DNA of 64,000 nucleotides from Paenibacillus_D sp047238105. Lineage in GTDB: Bacteria; Bacillota; Bacilli; Paenibacillales; Paenibacillaceae. Below, in pieces: positions 9,494-17,977 of the stretch. The number at the start of each line of letters is the position of its first letter. Position 1 is the stretch's first letter. The stretch is taken from assembly GCF_047238105.1 (NCBI RefSeq), contig NZ_JBDFMD010000001.1, positions 992,001-1,056,000 of the forward strand. The letters are read 5' to 3'. The translations under genes and the position numbers were made by a program. The notes under the pieces were generated by a model. It was not told the DNA's origin. It searched no databases and worked only from the letters and a program-made list of their open reading frames with translations.

Positions 9494-9853
9494 ATGTCCT
9501 TTGCTCGAACTAGACAGCGCAACCTGCCGTTCCAGCAGCCGCTTCAATTGCAGCATGGAATCGATCTGATAATTCACCTTACGAAGTTTGTTTTCGTAGA
9601 TTTCCTGCATTTCATCGCAGTATTCATAATCGTCTGGTGATGCGACCTCGCACTGGAACAAGCTATGTATTTCATCCGTTGTGAATCCCAGCTTCAAATA
9701 GAGCTGAATCGCTCGAACCCGTTCGACGGCTGGTTCACCGAAATCTCGGTAGTCGTTTTCGAGTCTATCCGCCATTAGCAGACCTTTTTCTTCATAATGC
9801 CGAATTGCACGCGGGCTGACATTTGTCAGGCGGGATAATTCACTTATTTTCAC
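9473..9853 (-). CDS. MerR-family transcriptional regulator
   Basis: The product is 126 residues from GTG 9853, chosen because AAGGAGG sits 9 nt upstream. The N-terminal winged helix-turn-helix reads KISELSRLTNVSPRAIRHYE, followed by the family-typical EKGLL and RDFGEPAVERVRAIQLYLKL. A long helix (residues about 80-118) gives dimerisation. The effector-binding end is short, with one Cys in EYCDEM, so the signal is not obvious. It is convergent with the SDR gene, whose promoter has the 20-bp spacer and dyad that MerR proteins act on; it is the best candidate to control that promoter. Confidence 0.93.
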   Translation of the reverse strand: MKISELSRLTNVSPRAIRHYEEKGLLMADRLENDYRDFGEPAVERVRAIQLYLKLGFTTDEIHSLFQCEVASPDDYEYCDEMQEIYENKLRKVNYQIDSMLQLKRLLERQVALSSSSKGHKLGMSV

Positions 9854-9973
9854 TCGAGTAGACCTCCTTGCTTTTAAATGAATTTTACATGTATATGCCC
9901 CGAACCTCATTATATCACGTTCGGCATCTACAAATTCCCCCTTAAAAAATTGGTCCCTCCTATGCGCTCCGTC

Positions 9974-10294
9974 TTACTCACGGTACTTCAGCACCCACTT
10001 TTCCATTTCCTTCAATGCCGCATAAAAATCGATGCCTTTTTCCGTCAACGTGTATTCTACACTGACAGGTACCGTTGGAAACACTTCACGATTGACCAGT
10101 CCATGGCTCTCCAAGTGACGCAGTGTATCTCGAAGTGACTGGGTTCGAATGATCGAAGTGTTACGCTGTAATTGATTAAACCGTGTCGGCCCATTCAGCA
10201 ATTCCTTCATGACTGTATGCGTCCACTTCGAACCGAGAATTTGAAGCACTTCACAAATATACAAATTGGTATCATTCAAATCATTTTCAGCCAT
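9974..10294 (-). CDS. HxlR-family transcriptional regulator
   Basis: The product is 106 residues from ATG 10294 (AAGGAG 7 nt upstream). The winged-helix core is typical of HxlR/YodB proteins: LQILGSKWTHTVMKELLNGP, RFNQLQRNTSIIRTQSLRDT and VEYTLTEKGIDFYAAL. One Cys (residue about 14, in LYICEV) sits where thiol-sensing YodB relatives carry their conserved N-terminal Cys, so electrophile or redox sensing is possible, though inferred. It is divergent from the MDR-type reductase at 10472 and probably represses it, itself or both. Confidence 0.9.
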   Translation of the reverse strand: MAENDLNDTNLYICEVLQILGSKWTHTVMKELLNGPTRFNQLQRNTSIIRTQSLRDTLRHLESHGLVNREVFPTVPVSVEYTLTEKGIDFYAALKEMEKWVLKYRE

Positions 10295-10323
10295 AAAAAC
10301 ACTCCTTACCATAAGGTTAGCTA

Positions 10324-10354
10324 GTCAAAAGCAATGGAGTATGTCAAAAGCAAT
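10324..10354. promoter_or_regulatory. 12-bp direct repeat in HxlR/reductase intergenic region
   Basis: GTCAAAAGCAAT occurs twice, at 10324-10335 and 10343-10354, 19 bp start to start. It lies 30-60 bp upstream of the HxlR start codon, in the divergent promoter region. It is a candidate binding site; the binding protein is not known. Confidence 0.4.
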
Positions 10355-10414
10355 TGCCTTCTTACAAGTCTACAACCACTGCCTTATAATATCAATAAAC
10401 CGGTACATTCAATA

Positions 10415-10430
10415 CTTTTGGCGCCAAAAG
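10415..10430. promoter_or_regulatory. perfect 16-bp palindrome upstream of the MDR reductase
   Basis: CTTTTGGCGCCAAAAG is a perfect palindrome 42 bp before the reductase start. This is a plausible operator for the HxlR regulator or another dimeric regulator. Confidence 0.45.
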
Positions 10431-10471
10431 ATAACTCTAGATGCTAACCAAGGATAGGAGATGAATGAGCT

Positions 10472-11473
10472 ATGCACATCACACAGCAAATACACTTAAT
10501 GAAGAGACCGATAGGCCGTCCGGATGAATCAAATTTTGAAATCGTTCAAGCCATGCTCCCGAAACTGGAGAGGAATGAAGTTCGAGTGAAGACTCAATAT
10601 ATGTCGATAGATCCTTATTTGCGCAACATGATGAATGAACAACCATTTGTCGCGCCATCCTTTCAATTGGGTCAAGTGTTTGGGGAGTTAGTTGTAGGCG
10701 AAGTTACCGAATCAACAAGTAAGATGTTCCGACCCGGCGATTTCGTATCCGGTTCTTGGGGCTGGCAAACCTATGCGAATGTAAGCGATGAGGATCTGAT
10801 GCTTATTAATCCAGACCAAGCCCCGATCTCCACCGCACTGGGCCTTCTCGGAATATCAGGTTTAACCGCATATTTCGGAATGAACGAGATTGGCAAGCCA
10901 AAAGCCGGCGAAACCGTAGTCATCTCAGGAGCAGCAGGTGCGGTAGGTATGCTGGCCGGTCAGATCGCTAAGATTAATGGAGCGAGAGTCATAGGTATCG
11001 CGGGTTCCGATAAGAAGGCGAACTATTTGCTTCAAGAACTCGGTTTCCATGGGGCAATTAACTATCGTACGACATCGAACCTGCTGGCTGATTTAAAGGC
11101 AGCTGCTCCGAATGGTGTTGACGTATATTTCGACAACGTAGGGGGATGGATTTCCGACACCGTTTTGGCTCTCTTGAATCGAGGAGCACGCATTCCTATC
11201 AGCGGCCAAATTTCACAATACCACTCTGAGGAACCGGAGCTCGGTCCGAGAGTAGGGAACCTGCTTGTCAAAAAATCTGCCCGCATGCAAGGATTCTCAT
11301 TCATTGATTATTCTTCGCAGTTCCCGGCGGCTCTGGAGCAGTTGAACAGTTGGAGTGAGGCAGGCAAAATTAAATATAAAGAACATATCATCCAAGGCTT
11401 CGAACAAGCGCCAAGAGCATTCGCAGGATTATTCTCAGGGGAGAATATCGGAAAGCTGTTGGTTCAGATTTAA
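10472..11473 (+). CDS. zinc-independent MDR-family NADP-dependent reductase (YfmJ/CurA-like)
   Basis: This cytoplasmic protein of 333 residues belongs to the leukotriene B4 12-hydroxydehydrogenase / curcumin reductase group of medium-chain reductases. The start MHITQQIHLMKRPIGRPDESNFEIV and the motif VKTQYMSIDPYLRNMM are characteristic. The cofactor site is VISGAAGAVGMLAGQIAK with the Rossmann AxxGxxG. It lacks the zinc-binding Cys set of alcohol dehydrogenases. Members reduce the C=C bond of reactive enones with NADPH, consistent with a detoxification role and with a divergent HxlR regulator. Confidence 0.92.
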   Translation: MHITQQIHLMKRPIGRPDESNFEIVQAMLPKLERNEVRVKTQYMSIDPYLRNMMNEQPFVAPSFQLGQVFGELVVGEVTESTSKMFRPGDFVSGSWGWQTYANVSDEDLMLINPDQAPISTALGLLGISGLTAYFGMNEIGKPKAGETVVISGAAGAVGMLAGQIAKINGARVIGIAGSDKKANYLLQELGFHGAINYRTTSNLLADLKAAAPNGVDVYFDNVGGWISDTVLALLNRGARIPISGQISQYHSEEPELGPRVGNLLVKKSARMQGFSFIDYSSQFPAALEQLNSWSEAGKIKYKEHIIQGFEQAPRAFAGLFSGENIGKLLVQI

Positions 11474-11545
11474 TGATGGGATAGATGCATGAGAATTATC
11501 GGATAACTTTCAATCGCAAACAAAAACTCTGTGGCAGATAGCGAT

Positions 11546-11989
11546 TCACAATAAGACCAACGAGCTTGCCTTAAGACCTCGCCCTGTGATTAGAGCAGCT
11601 CCCTGGAAGAAACCAAGAAGAGCAGGCAATAGCATACCTCCCACGGCATACTCGTAAAGCTTAGCGAGGTCTGCATCCTCGCCCAGGTAGACGGTGTCTC
11701 CGCCCAACACCTTAAGCGTGGACTGGTAGTCGTCGAACGCAGACTTATTGCCACAATAATATAAGACGGTATCCGGTTTACCCACAGCTGCAGGTACGTT
11801 CTTGACAGCACCATCAAGGAACCTCGCGCCATGTCCGGTTGCCCAAGCAGCCATCCTGCGAGCACCTGAAGGGATGCCCGAGTTCAGTGTAACTAATGTC
11901 CAGCCAGCCAACCTATTTCCCGCTGGTTCCATTACCTGGATTGTCGCATCGTAAGTGGTAAGACACGTTACAACGATTGCGCTTACCAA
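11546..11989 (-). pseudogene. remnant of an imine-reductase/6-phosphogluconate-dehydrogenase-like gene
   Basis: About 148 codons match the middle of an NADPH-dependent imine reductase-type protein: LVSAIVVTCLTTYDA, TLVTLNSGIPSGAR, then FLDGAVKNVPAAVGKPD and LYEYAVGGMLL. The N-terminal GxGxxG nucleotide loop is missing and the C-terminal helical domain stops after LITGRGLKA. The frame continues upstream only through the terminator of the next gene, so the first ten apparent residues are not homologous. It is a doubly truncated relic, not a working enzyme; its chromosomal parent is not in this window. Confidence 0.7.
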
Positions 11990-12002
11990 CCTCGTTTTAA
12001 AA

Positions 12003-12046
12003 ACAAAAAAGTACTGCACCCATCATTATTTCGGGGTACAGTACCT
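12003..12046 (-). terminator. intrinsic terminator of the cohesin-SLH gene
   Basis: The minus strand shows GTACTGTACCC pairing with GGGTGCAGTAC (one mismatch) followed by TTTTTTG. It lies 38 bp past the stop codon at 12084. Confidence 0.85.
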
Positions 12047-12083
12047 TCTTCATTTCGTTAAGACCTTTTCTGTGGCCTCCGTA

Positions 12084-13127
12084 TTACTCAGTCGATTCGA
12101 AGTCCATCATTCTCAAGATCAAAACGACTGCCTCCGCGCGGGTCGCGTTAGCCGCAGGCACAAATCGATTATTGCCTCTGCCGTTGATCAGCCCCGCATC
12201 CGCTGCCGCAGCAACGAAGGGCTGAGCCCAGGCTGCAATGCTGTCGGTATCGGCAAATGTCGGCGTCAAGCCTTGGCCAGGCACAATATTCAATGCCCGC
12301 ATGACCATGGCGGCCATTTCGGTACGGTTGATCAGCTGGTTCGGACGGAAGGTTCCGTCCTCGTATCCCGTAATCACGCCCGCCAATTGGGCTTCCGTAA
12401 CAGACGGCCTAGCCCAACCCGGAATCGCGTCCAGATCGGCAAAATCAAAAGCTTCCCCGCCTTTGGACGTAAGCTCCATCGCCCGGGCGATCATCACGAT
12501 AAACTCTGCTCGGGTTACATGATTCTGCGGACGGAACGTGCCCTCGGGATAACCGTTTACGAAACCAAGTCCCGCTGCTCTTTCGATCTCCTCTTTCGCC
12601 CAGTGGTTATCAAGGTCAGTGAAGCTTACCGGTGGCGGTGGGGAGGTATCGGCAGGTATCACGCTCAGGTTTACATTGGCTACTGGATTCGTAGCGGTCA
12701 GGTCGCTCTTCACCAGCTTCACCTGCTTAAGCTCGATCGCTGTCGGGTCATCGCTCGTACCGATGGCCTCAAACGTAAGCGCAGCCAGAACCACCCTTCC
12801 GTTTTCACCAGCAACCCTGCCAACCTTCGTATGGGCAAATACAAGCTCCCCACCCTTGGGGGCCATCGGAACGGAGAAGCCCTGCAAGGAGCTTTCCGCT
12901 TTCACATAACGCAAGCGACTTGGATCGAAGGTCAGTTTTATTTCATAGCCGTACACATCGGTCAAGTGGTCTCCAGTTACGGTAACCTGGATATTCTGAC
13001 CGACAGCAGGGCGTTCATTGTCTACGGTCAAGGTAAAGGAAGCATCCTGAGCAAAAGCGGGGAAAGGAATGACAGCTAACGATAGCATCAGAGATAAATA
13101 TAGGCATAGGACTTTACGTCTCATCAT
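12084..13127 (-). CDS. S-layer-anchored cohesin-like domain protein (cohesin + 3 SLH)
   Basis: The product has 347 residues. Residues 1-26 form a signal peptide ending AFA. Residues about 28-165 form a beta-sandwich of cohesin type: FTLTVDNERPAVGQNIQVTV, YGYEIKLTFDPSRLRYV and VVLAALTFEAIG are its usual strand patterns. A short Pro linker leads to three SLH repeats (starting FTDLDNHWAKEEIERAAGLG, FADLDAIPGWARPSV and FADTDSIAAWAQPF) that bind secondary wall polymer. This is the layout of an anchoring scaffoldin with a single receptor domain. It lies 78 bp downstream of an esterase carrying a dockerin, suggesting it displays that enzyme on the cell surface. Whether this cohesin-like domain binds dockerins is unproven; many Paenibacillus cohesin-like domains have no known partner. 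Confidence 0.85.
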   Translation of the reverse strand: MMRRKVLCLYLSLMLSLAVIPFPAFAQDASFTLTVDNERPAVGQNIQVTVTGDHLTDVYGYEIKLTFDPSRLRYVKAESSLQGFSVPMAPKGGELVFAHTKVGRVAGENGRVVLAALTFEAIGTSDDPTAIELKQVKLVKSDLTATNPVANVNLSVIPADTSPPPPVSFTDLDNHWAKEEIERAAGLGFVNGYPEGTFRPQNHVTRAEFIVMIARAMELTSKGGEAFDFADLDAIPGWARPSVTEAQLAGVITGYEDGTFRPNQLINRTEMAAMVMRALNIVPGQGLTPTFADTDSIAAWAQPFVAAAADAGLINGRGNNRFVPAANATRAEAVVLILRMMDFESTE

Positions 13128-13166
13128 GGAATCGATCCTTTTCTGTGAATTTAAAGGAGTGGAGAA

Positions 13167-13195
13167 ACGGAGGTCGGCATGACGCCGGCCTCCGT
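13167..13195 (-). terminator. hairpin between esterase and cohesin-SLH genes
   Basis: Arms ACGGAGGTCGGC (13167-13178) and GCCGGCCTCCGT (13184-13195) pair with one mismatch. The T tract is short (TTTCT), so it may be a partial terminator that lets some transcripts continue into the SLH gene. Confidence 0.55.
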
Positions 13196-13205
13196 GTTAT
13201 ACTTT

Positions 13206-16004
13206 TTACTGCAGAATGAAACGAGCCAATGCGACAAGGTCTTCAATGTCGATTTTTCCATCCTCATTAATGTCGTAGATCTTCACTTCATTCCAATCCG
13301 GGCTGCTTGACGTTTTGCCATACGCTTTCGCAACGAGCGCCAGGTCACCCACGCTTACTCTGTCGTCATTGTTCACGTCACCTGGTATGACAGGTTTAAC
13401 AATCTCAACGGAATGCGTACCACCATTAATTTCCGCCTCGATTCCCTCGCCATCCGCAAGCATGACAAGCGTTACTGCGATATCCGCAATACCCGCTGTG
13501 TTCTTGGCCTTGAAGGTGAGCTTAAAGAAAGTCTCATTTGGATGTTGTACGCTGTCATTCACATGAATACCCAGAATTCGAATGCTTCCTTCTTGGCTTT
13601 TGTCTGTACCTGCGATGATAAACTTCTCCGCATCCACCGATACTGGCTGGCCGACAAGCTCCAGCTTATCAGCGTCATATTCGATGGTAATATCTTGGGC
13701 GTACACTTCCTCTTCCAGGCCCTCAAGACTGTAGGTCACCTCGAATGTTGCTCCAGACTGCACTTGAGCTGGACCTGACAATACGGCTGAGCTAGTCGCC
13801 TGGTTTCTGGACTGGGCGAACATCCAATCAAAAATGTTCTTATCTGCGAACGCTTCTTGGCTTGGGCCATACCTGAAGCTGGCATTGGATTGGCCAAGAA
13901 GGTTGCTGTACACTTGAGCTTCGGTTTCATGCGGCGTCCAGTCATAGCCAAAATATGGGAAATTATAGGCCTGGTTGGTTTCCAGCACATTCACGTTGGC
14001 ATTAGCATACAAGCCGCTGACGCCAGCACCGGTTGAGAAATACTGTGTCCAGCTATTACCAGCCCCGTCATTCTTATGCGTATGCGCCCATATGGCGGTT
14101 TTTGCGAGCTCGGGGTTCGCCGTAAGCTGTGCCTCGGTCGGCAAGCTGCCTCCTGCAAGTGGAACGATGGCAGAGAGGAACTCAGGATTGCGGCTATAGA
14201 AACCGAGGGTGTACATGCTGCCCATCGAGAAGCCGGACATGTAGACACGGTTCAGATCCACCTTGCCCTCAGCAGCCAGTTTCTCCACGTAAGCGATAAG
14301 AGCCTCGTTATTGTCCTGATTGTTCGCGTGGTTCTGCGTAGCTATAATGTGCGCGTTGTACTTGCCGGGGTTCTCCAGTTGGCGTTTGGAGAGCACCGCT
14401 GCGCCATTCGCGGTTTGCATCGGTGCGAAGAAGTCTCCCGAAGGGCCGCCGCGGCCGCCGCCATGGTTGTAGATGAAGAGAGGAAGCGGACCTTGCTCTT
14501 CCCAAGAGTCGTCGATCGAGATCAGGATGTCCATACTGCCTGTGCCGTCCGGGTTCGTTTTGTCCGGGTCAAACTTGTCGAGCGCCGGGTTGACTACCGC
14601 TTGCTGAGTGAATCTCGGGGTTACGGACGTACCGTCTGTCAGCTTGATCTCACGATCCACGTTGATGCGGTAATTGAGGATCGCCGAGAAGGCGTTTTGC
14701 AGGTTGCCCGACACCATGGCCCCCGATGTATAGCCGTTGGCATTCCAGAACTCCAATTCGATGATGATGTAGCGTCCGCTAGCAGGCGTATCGGTGACGA
14801 GGTCGCCTGATCCCGGTGCGGGTGATAGGTAGCCAAGCGGCTCGGGATCGTTGTTGACATAGACTCTCGTAATATTACGCAAGCCATCGAAAATGACGGT
14901 CGAACCATCCAGCCTTGTGTTCGTGGCGGCCGCCGTGAACATGTCGGCGCTCAGGTCAGCAAGGTTGGCCGTGTTGCCTTCGCCAAGATCGATGACAACT
15001 GCTGTCGTCACATTGCCGACAGAGAAGATGTCGTTGTACACGGTGAACGGCAACTCTCCTGCGTTTGCAGCAGCCTTGAATGTGGCGTGGATCGTGGTGC
15101 CGCTTGCGGTAACATTCTCAATGGTGTACGTGTTGTCTGACACAGCCACTTCATCGCCGTTCACCGTAACGGTATCCACTTCAAAGCCGAACGCAGGGTT
15201 GAACGTGAAGGTCACGTCTTCGCCATCGTTGACCCAGACATGGCCGGCCAGGGAGGATGGGCTTATACTGCCATTCGCGCCGGATGATGCCATGACGTAG
15301 TGCTGAACGCCGGCGGTCACGTTCGGCTCATACAGCCGCAGTGCCGGTGACTGATTGATCTGCTCCAGCAGTTGAGCGGCGCTCGTCGTGTTCGCCGTCC
15401 TGCTCTTCGAGGTGAAGCCGTCTTCCGTACTCGTCAGAGCAAAGTTCCACTGGTTATTCCCACCCCAGATGTACAGGGAAACGGTGCCTTCTTCTTCATC
15501 CAGAACATGCAGCAGCATGCTCTGCTGGTTGCCATTGATGGCTGCGCCAGTCGTGTTGAGCGGCGCGTGCTGGGCGTTGAAGCTCGATTCCCTTCTCAGC
15601 GGTTCCTTGCCTGCACCTGGGCCGGGAGCATTGTTCAACAAATAGTAGCCCGGGCCTTCACCAAGACCGCCGGATGCCGCAGCAGTGTTCGCGCCACGGC
15701 CAAACTGCCAGATCATGTCGTCTGTTACTTCGGATGTAATGAGGTCCCCTTCGATGGTTACAGGCTTGGAAGCCATGCCAATCTGAGTGTCGCCGGTGAC
15801 GTCGCCAGGTGTTTTGATTGTCGCTTGAGCGTTAGATAGCGCGCCGTGCTCGGACACCACGAGATAGCTTTTGCCAATCTCGACATCAGCAGGGTCGACC
15901 TGCCTCCACGTGTCGTTTGGTTCTTGCGCTGCCTCCGCATGGCCCGACACAACTAAACCTGCTAACATTGCAAAGCAAACCAAGAGAGCCACCATTCTAC
16001 GCAT
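13206..16004 (-). CDS. secreted multidomain esterase with cohesin-like and dockerin domains
   Basis: The product has 932 residues from ATG 16004 (AAGGAG 10 nt upstream); a longer frame adds 26 unlikely residues. In order: signal peptide ending HAEAA; a beta-rich N-terminal region (about 28-235); a Big/InlB-like repeat (about 236-320); an alpha/beta-hydrolase esterase region (about 430-735) with oxyanion stretch FIYNHGGGRGGPSG, nucleophile motif GFSMGS and a likely catalytic His in DWTPHETEAQ; a cohesin-like domain (about 737-870, YAQDITIEYDADKLELV); and a C-terminal type I dockerin (about 873-932) with two calcium loops, DVNNDDRVSVGDL and DINEDGKIDIEDL. The esterase resembles PHB-depolymerase/feruloyl-esterase folds. 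Having both cohesin and dockerin, it could chain to other units and to the SLH-cohesin protein encoded next. Its promoter carries the activator/cre module described at 16046-16130. Confidence 0.88.
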   Translation of the reverse strand: MRRMVALLVCFAMLAGLVVSGHAEAAQEPNDTWRQVDPADVEIGKSYLVVSEHGALSNAQATIKTPGDVTGDTQIGMASKPVTIEGDLITSEVTDDMIWQFGRGANTAAASGGLGEGPGYYLLNNAPGPGAGKEPLRRESSFNAQHAPLNTTGAAINGNQQSMLLHVLDEEEGTVSLYIWGGNNQWNFALTSTEDGFTSKSRTANTTSAAQLLEQINQSPALRLYEPNVTAGVQHYVMASSGANGSISPSSLAGHVWVNDGEDVTFTFNPAFGFEVDTVTVNGDEVAVSDNTYTIENVTASGTTIHATFKAAANAGELPFTVYNDIFSVGNVTTAVVIDLGEGNTANLADLSADMFTAAATNTRLDGSTVIFDGLRNITRVYVNNDPEPLGYLSPAPGSGDLVTDTPASGRYIIIELEFWNANGYTSGAMVSGNLQNAFSAILNYRINVDREIKLTDGTSVTPRFTQQAVVNPALDKFDPDKTNPDGTGSMDILISIDDSWEEQGPLPLFIYNHGGGRGGPSGDFFAPMQTANGAAVLSKRQLENPGKYNAHIIATQNHANNQDNNEALIAYVEKLAAEGKVDLNRVYMSGFSMGSMYTLGFYSRNPEFLSAIVPLAGGSLPTEAQLTANPELAKTAIWAHTHKNDGAGNSWTQYFSTGAGVSGLYANANVNVLETNQAYNFPYFGYDWTPHETEAQVYSNLLGQSNASFRYGPSQEAFADKNIFDWMFAQSRNQATSSAVLSGPAQVQSGATFEVTYSLEGLEEEVYAQDITIEYDADKLELVGQPVSVDAEKFIIAGTDKSQEGSIRILGIHVNDSVQHPNETFFKLTFKAKNTAGIADIAVTLVMLADGEGIEAEINGGTHSVEIVKPVIPGDVNNDDRVSVGDLALVAKAYGKTSSSPDWNEVKIYDINEDGKIDIEDLVALARFILQ

Positions 16005-16045
16005 TGAGCTACAACTCCTTTTCCTTTTTTGTGGTAAGCTCCTTT

Positions 16046-16130
16046 TGTAAGTGCTTACAAAGCAAGTATAGTCTGTGTTCATTCAAATTTAAATTCATAT
16101 CATTGCATCAGTTGTTGTCAAATCTTGCAC
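16046..16130 (-). promoter_or_regulatory. esterase promoter: activator repeats, -10 and cre
   Basis: Reading the minus strand: 16130-16081 is a 50-bp block 46/50 identical to 23970-23921, containing TGCAA direct repeats 22 bp apart. Then comes TATACT (16070-16065) as -10 with no good -35, and a near-palindromic cre (TGTAAGCACTTACA, 16059-16046, one mismatch) over the expected start of transcription. The spacing is the same as in the copy before the second binding protein. Confidence 0.75.
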
Positions 16131-16144
16131 AAATCTAGATTCGA

Positions 16145-17284
16145 TTAGATCGGACGAGCATACGATTCGCGGTACTCCTTGGGCGTAGCTCCATAGTATT
16201 TTTTGAACACGCGGCTAAAGTGACTTTCACCCAAAAAGCCGGTATGCTCTGCGATCTGTATGTTCCTCAAACTCGTGCCAATGAGTAGCTCCGCGGCTTT
16301 ATTCATCCTCACTTGCGTGACATAAGCCCAATAATTAATACCGAATTCCTGTTTGAACGCGCGGCTTAATTGGTATTTATCAATATCGAATCGATCTGCA
16401 ACCGTTTGCAAGGTTAGATCCTCTTGATAATCGTTTTCTACATACGTTTTGATCCGGCGGACCGCATCCCTCAGCTTGAATCTGGTTCCCGAAGCGGGCG
16501 AGCGAAGGGCTTGCGTACTCTCCGTAATTAATTGTGGCAGGTATGCGGTATCTTGGGCAATCGAGCTAATTCCGACGGACAAGGTGTCCGTTGATGTCGC
16601 CATATTGTCCATCACCGTTTCACTGATTTGACGCAAACGATCTTCGGTTAAACCTTCTCCCCCGCCTACTAATACGATTTGCCCGTTGCGGTGTCTCGTA
16701 CACATGATACAGTGGTTGTTCATATCTGTTTGTCCTTGCAATAAGCATGAATAATCAATTTCCGAGTGCAGACTGTCCTCGAATGTCAAAATCGCATAAC
16801 GATCGATGGCGAGAATTTCAAATGCTTTCTGCACGTTCATGATGGACTCTGAATCAATCTGTCCGGAGTACACCGTTCGATTGATTTCGCTGAGAATGGC
16901 TTGTCGGGCAGCCAATATGGACGTTTCAATCAAATCGCTTAAAGATTTCTTAAGCAATTGCGCATCAACAGGTTTCAGCAAATATTGGGAAGCGCGGAGT
17001 CGAAGCGCATCCCTGGCGTATTCGAATTCATCATAAGCGCTTAAGATAATCGTCTGCGGTATTTTTTTTAACCCTTGCATTCGCTCCAACGATTGGATGC
17101 CATTTAATAACGGCATATGAATATCCATGATCATGAGATCCGGGAGCAATTGTTCGACCATGGTTGCCGCTTCCTCGCCATCATAAGCATGCTCTACACT
17201 TGTTAGTCCAAGCTCCTTCCAATCCATCACTTTGTCTAAATATCGATGCAATGATACTTGGTCGTCAACTATAAGCAGCTTCAA
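16145..17284 (-). CDS. YesN-type AraC-family response regulator
   Basis: The product has 379 residues from TTG 17284 (GGGGGGAA 5 nt upstream). It has a receiver domain with LIVDDQ, phospho-acceptor Asp54 in LMIMDIHMP and LKPVDA, a shortened middle region, and a C-terminal AraC double helix-turn-helix (LQTVADRFDIDKYQLSRAFK and HTGFLGESHFSRVFKKYYG). It is shorter than the usual ~530 residues because the linker is small, but both functional ends are intact. Its kinase gene directly upstream is split by an insertion sequence. It is the best candidate to bind the duplicated promoter block in front of the esterase and the second binding protein. Confidence 0.92.
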   Translation of the reverse strand: MKLLIVDDQVSLHRYLDKVMDWKELGLTSVEHAYDGEEAATMVEQLLPDLMIMDIHMPLLNGIQSLERMQGLKKIPQTIILSAYDEFEYARDALRLRASQYLLKPVDAQLLKKSLSDLIETSILAARQAILSEINRTVYSGQIDSESIMNVQKAFEILAIDRYAILTFEDSLHSEIDYSCLLQGQTDMNNHCIMCTRHRNGQIVLVGGGEGLTEDRLRQISETVMDNMATSTDTLSVGISSIAQDTAYLPQLITESTQALRSPASGTRFKLRDAVRRIKTYVENDYQEDLTLQTVADRFDIDKYQLSRAFKQEFGINYWAYVTQVRMNKAAELLIGTSLRNIQIAEHTGFLGESHFSRVFKKYYGATPKEYRESYARPI

Positions 17285-17306
17285 CTTGATTCCCCCCTTG
17301 AAGATA

Positions 17307-17977
17307 TCAATTTCTAGGCAACACAATATAAACCGTTGTGAATACACCTTCCTTACTTCGGAGCTTCAATCCGTACTGAGGGCCGAATTTTAATCGAATC
17401 CGTTGATTGACGTTGAATAGACCTATGCTATCCGGCTTCATGTCCGGTTTGTTTAATTGGCTAGCAAGTTGACGATATCGATTTTTCGCTATACCTCTTC
17501 CATTATCATGAATAACGATTAGAATCCCCGGTTTGACGGAAACGACACGAATCGTCATTTTTGCGGATTGCGGATTTTCCCCAAATCCGTGAAGAACTAC
17601 ATTTTCTACTAGTGGTTGCAGGAGCAACTTAAGCACTCTATTTTTCAAAACGTCCTCATCCGGGATGTGAAATTGAATATCAATTCGATTGTCATATTTC
17701 TTGTTCACGATATACAAATAATCTTTGACATTTTGAATCTCCTGTTTCAGCTCTACCATCTCTTCCGATTGCTTCATGGAGTACCGCAGCAGTCCGCTCA
17801 AGGACAGCACCAAATGGTTGGAGTCTTCCGTATTCCCGCAAACAATCTCGGTTTGCAGCAGCTGCAGCGTATTGAAAAGAAAATGCGGATTGATTTGAGA
17901 CTGCAGCGTTTTAAGCTCTACTTCTTTTAATGCAATATCTGCTTGATAGTTTTGCTTGACCAGAGATTCGATTCGCA
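17307..17977 (-). pseudogene. YesM-type sensor kinase, 3' part (kinase core) cut off by IS256
   Basis: This is the C-terminal part of the kinase whose 5' part lies at 19379-20524. It contains the phospho-acceptor box QSQINPHFLFNTLQ, the N box QPLVENVVLHGF and the glycine box DNGRGI. Removing the insertion (17978-19378) and one copy of the 8-bp duplication joins ...ELVVRI to ESLVKQNYQ in frame, giving a normal kinase of about 602 residues. An internal start could yield a soluble ATPase fragment without the sensor, but probably with no useful signalling. Confidence 0.88.

Noticed and set aside
11955..13079. Plus-strand open frame of 374 codons
   Set aside because: Antisense to the cohesin-SLH gene, which has signal peptide and SLH repeats.
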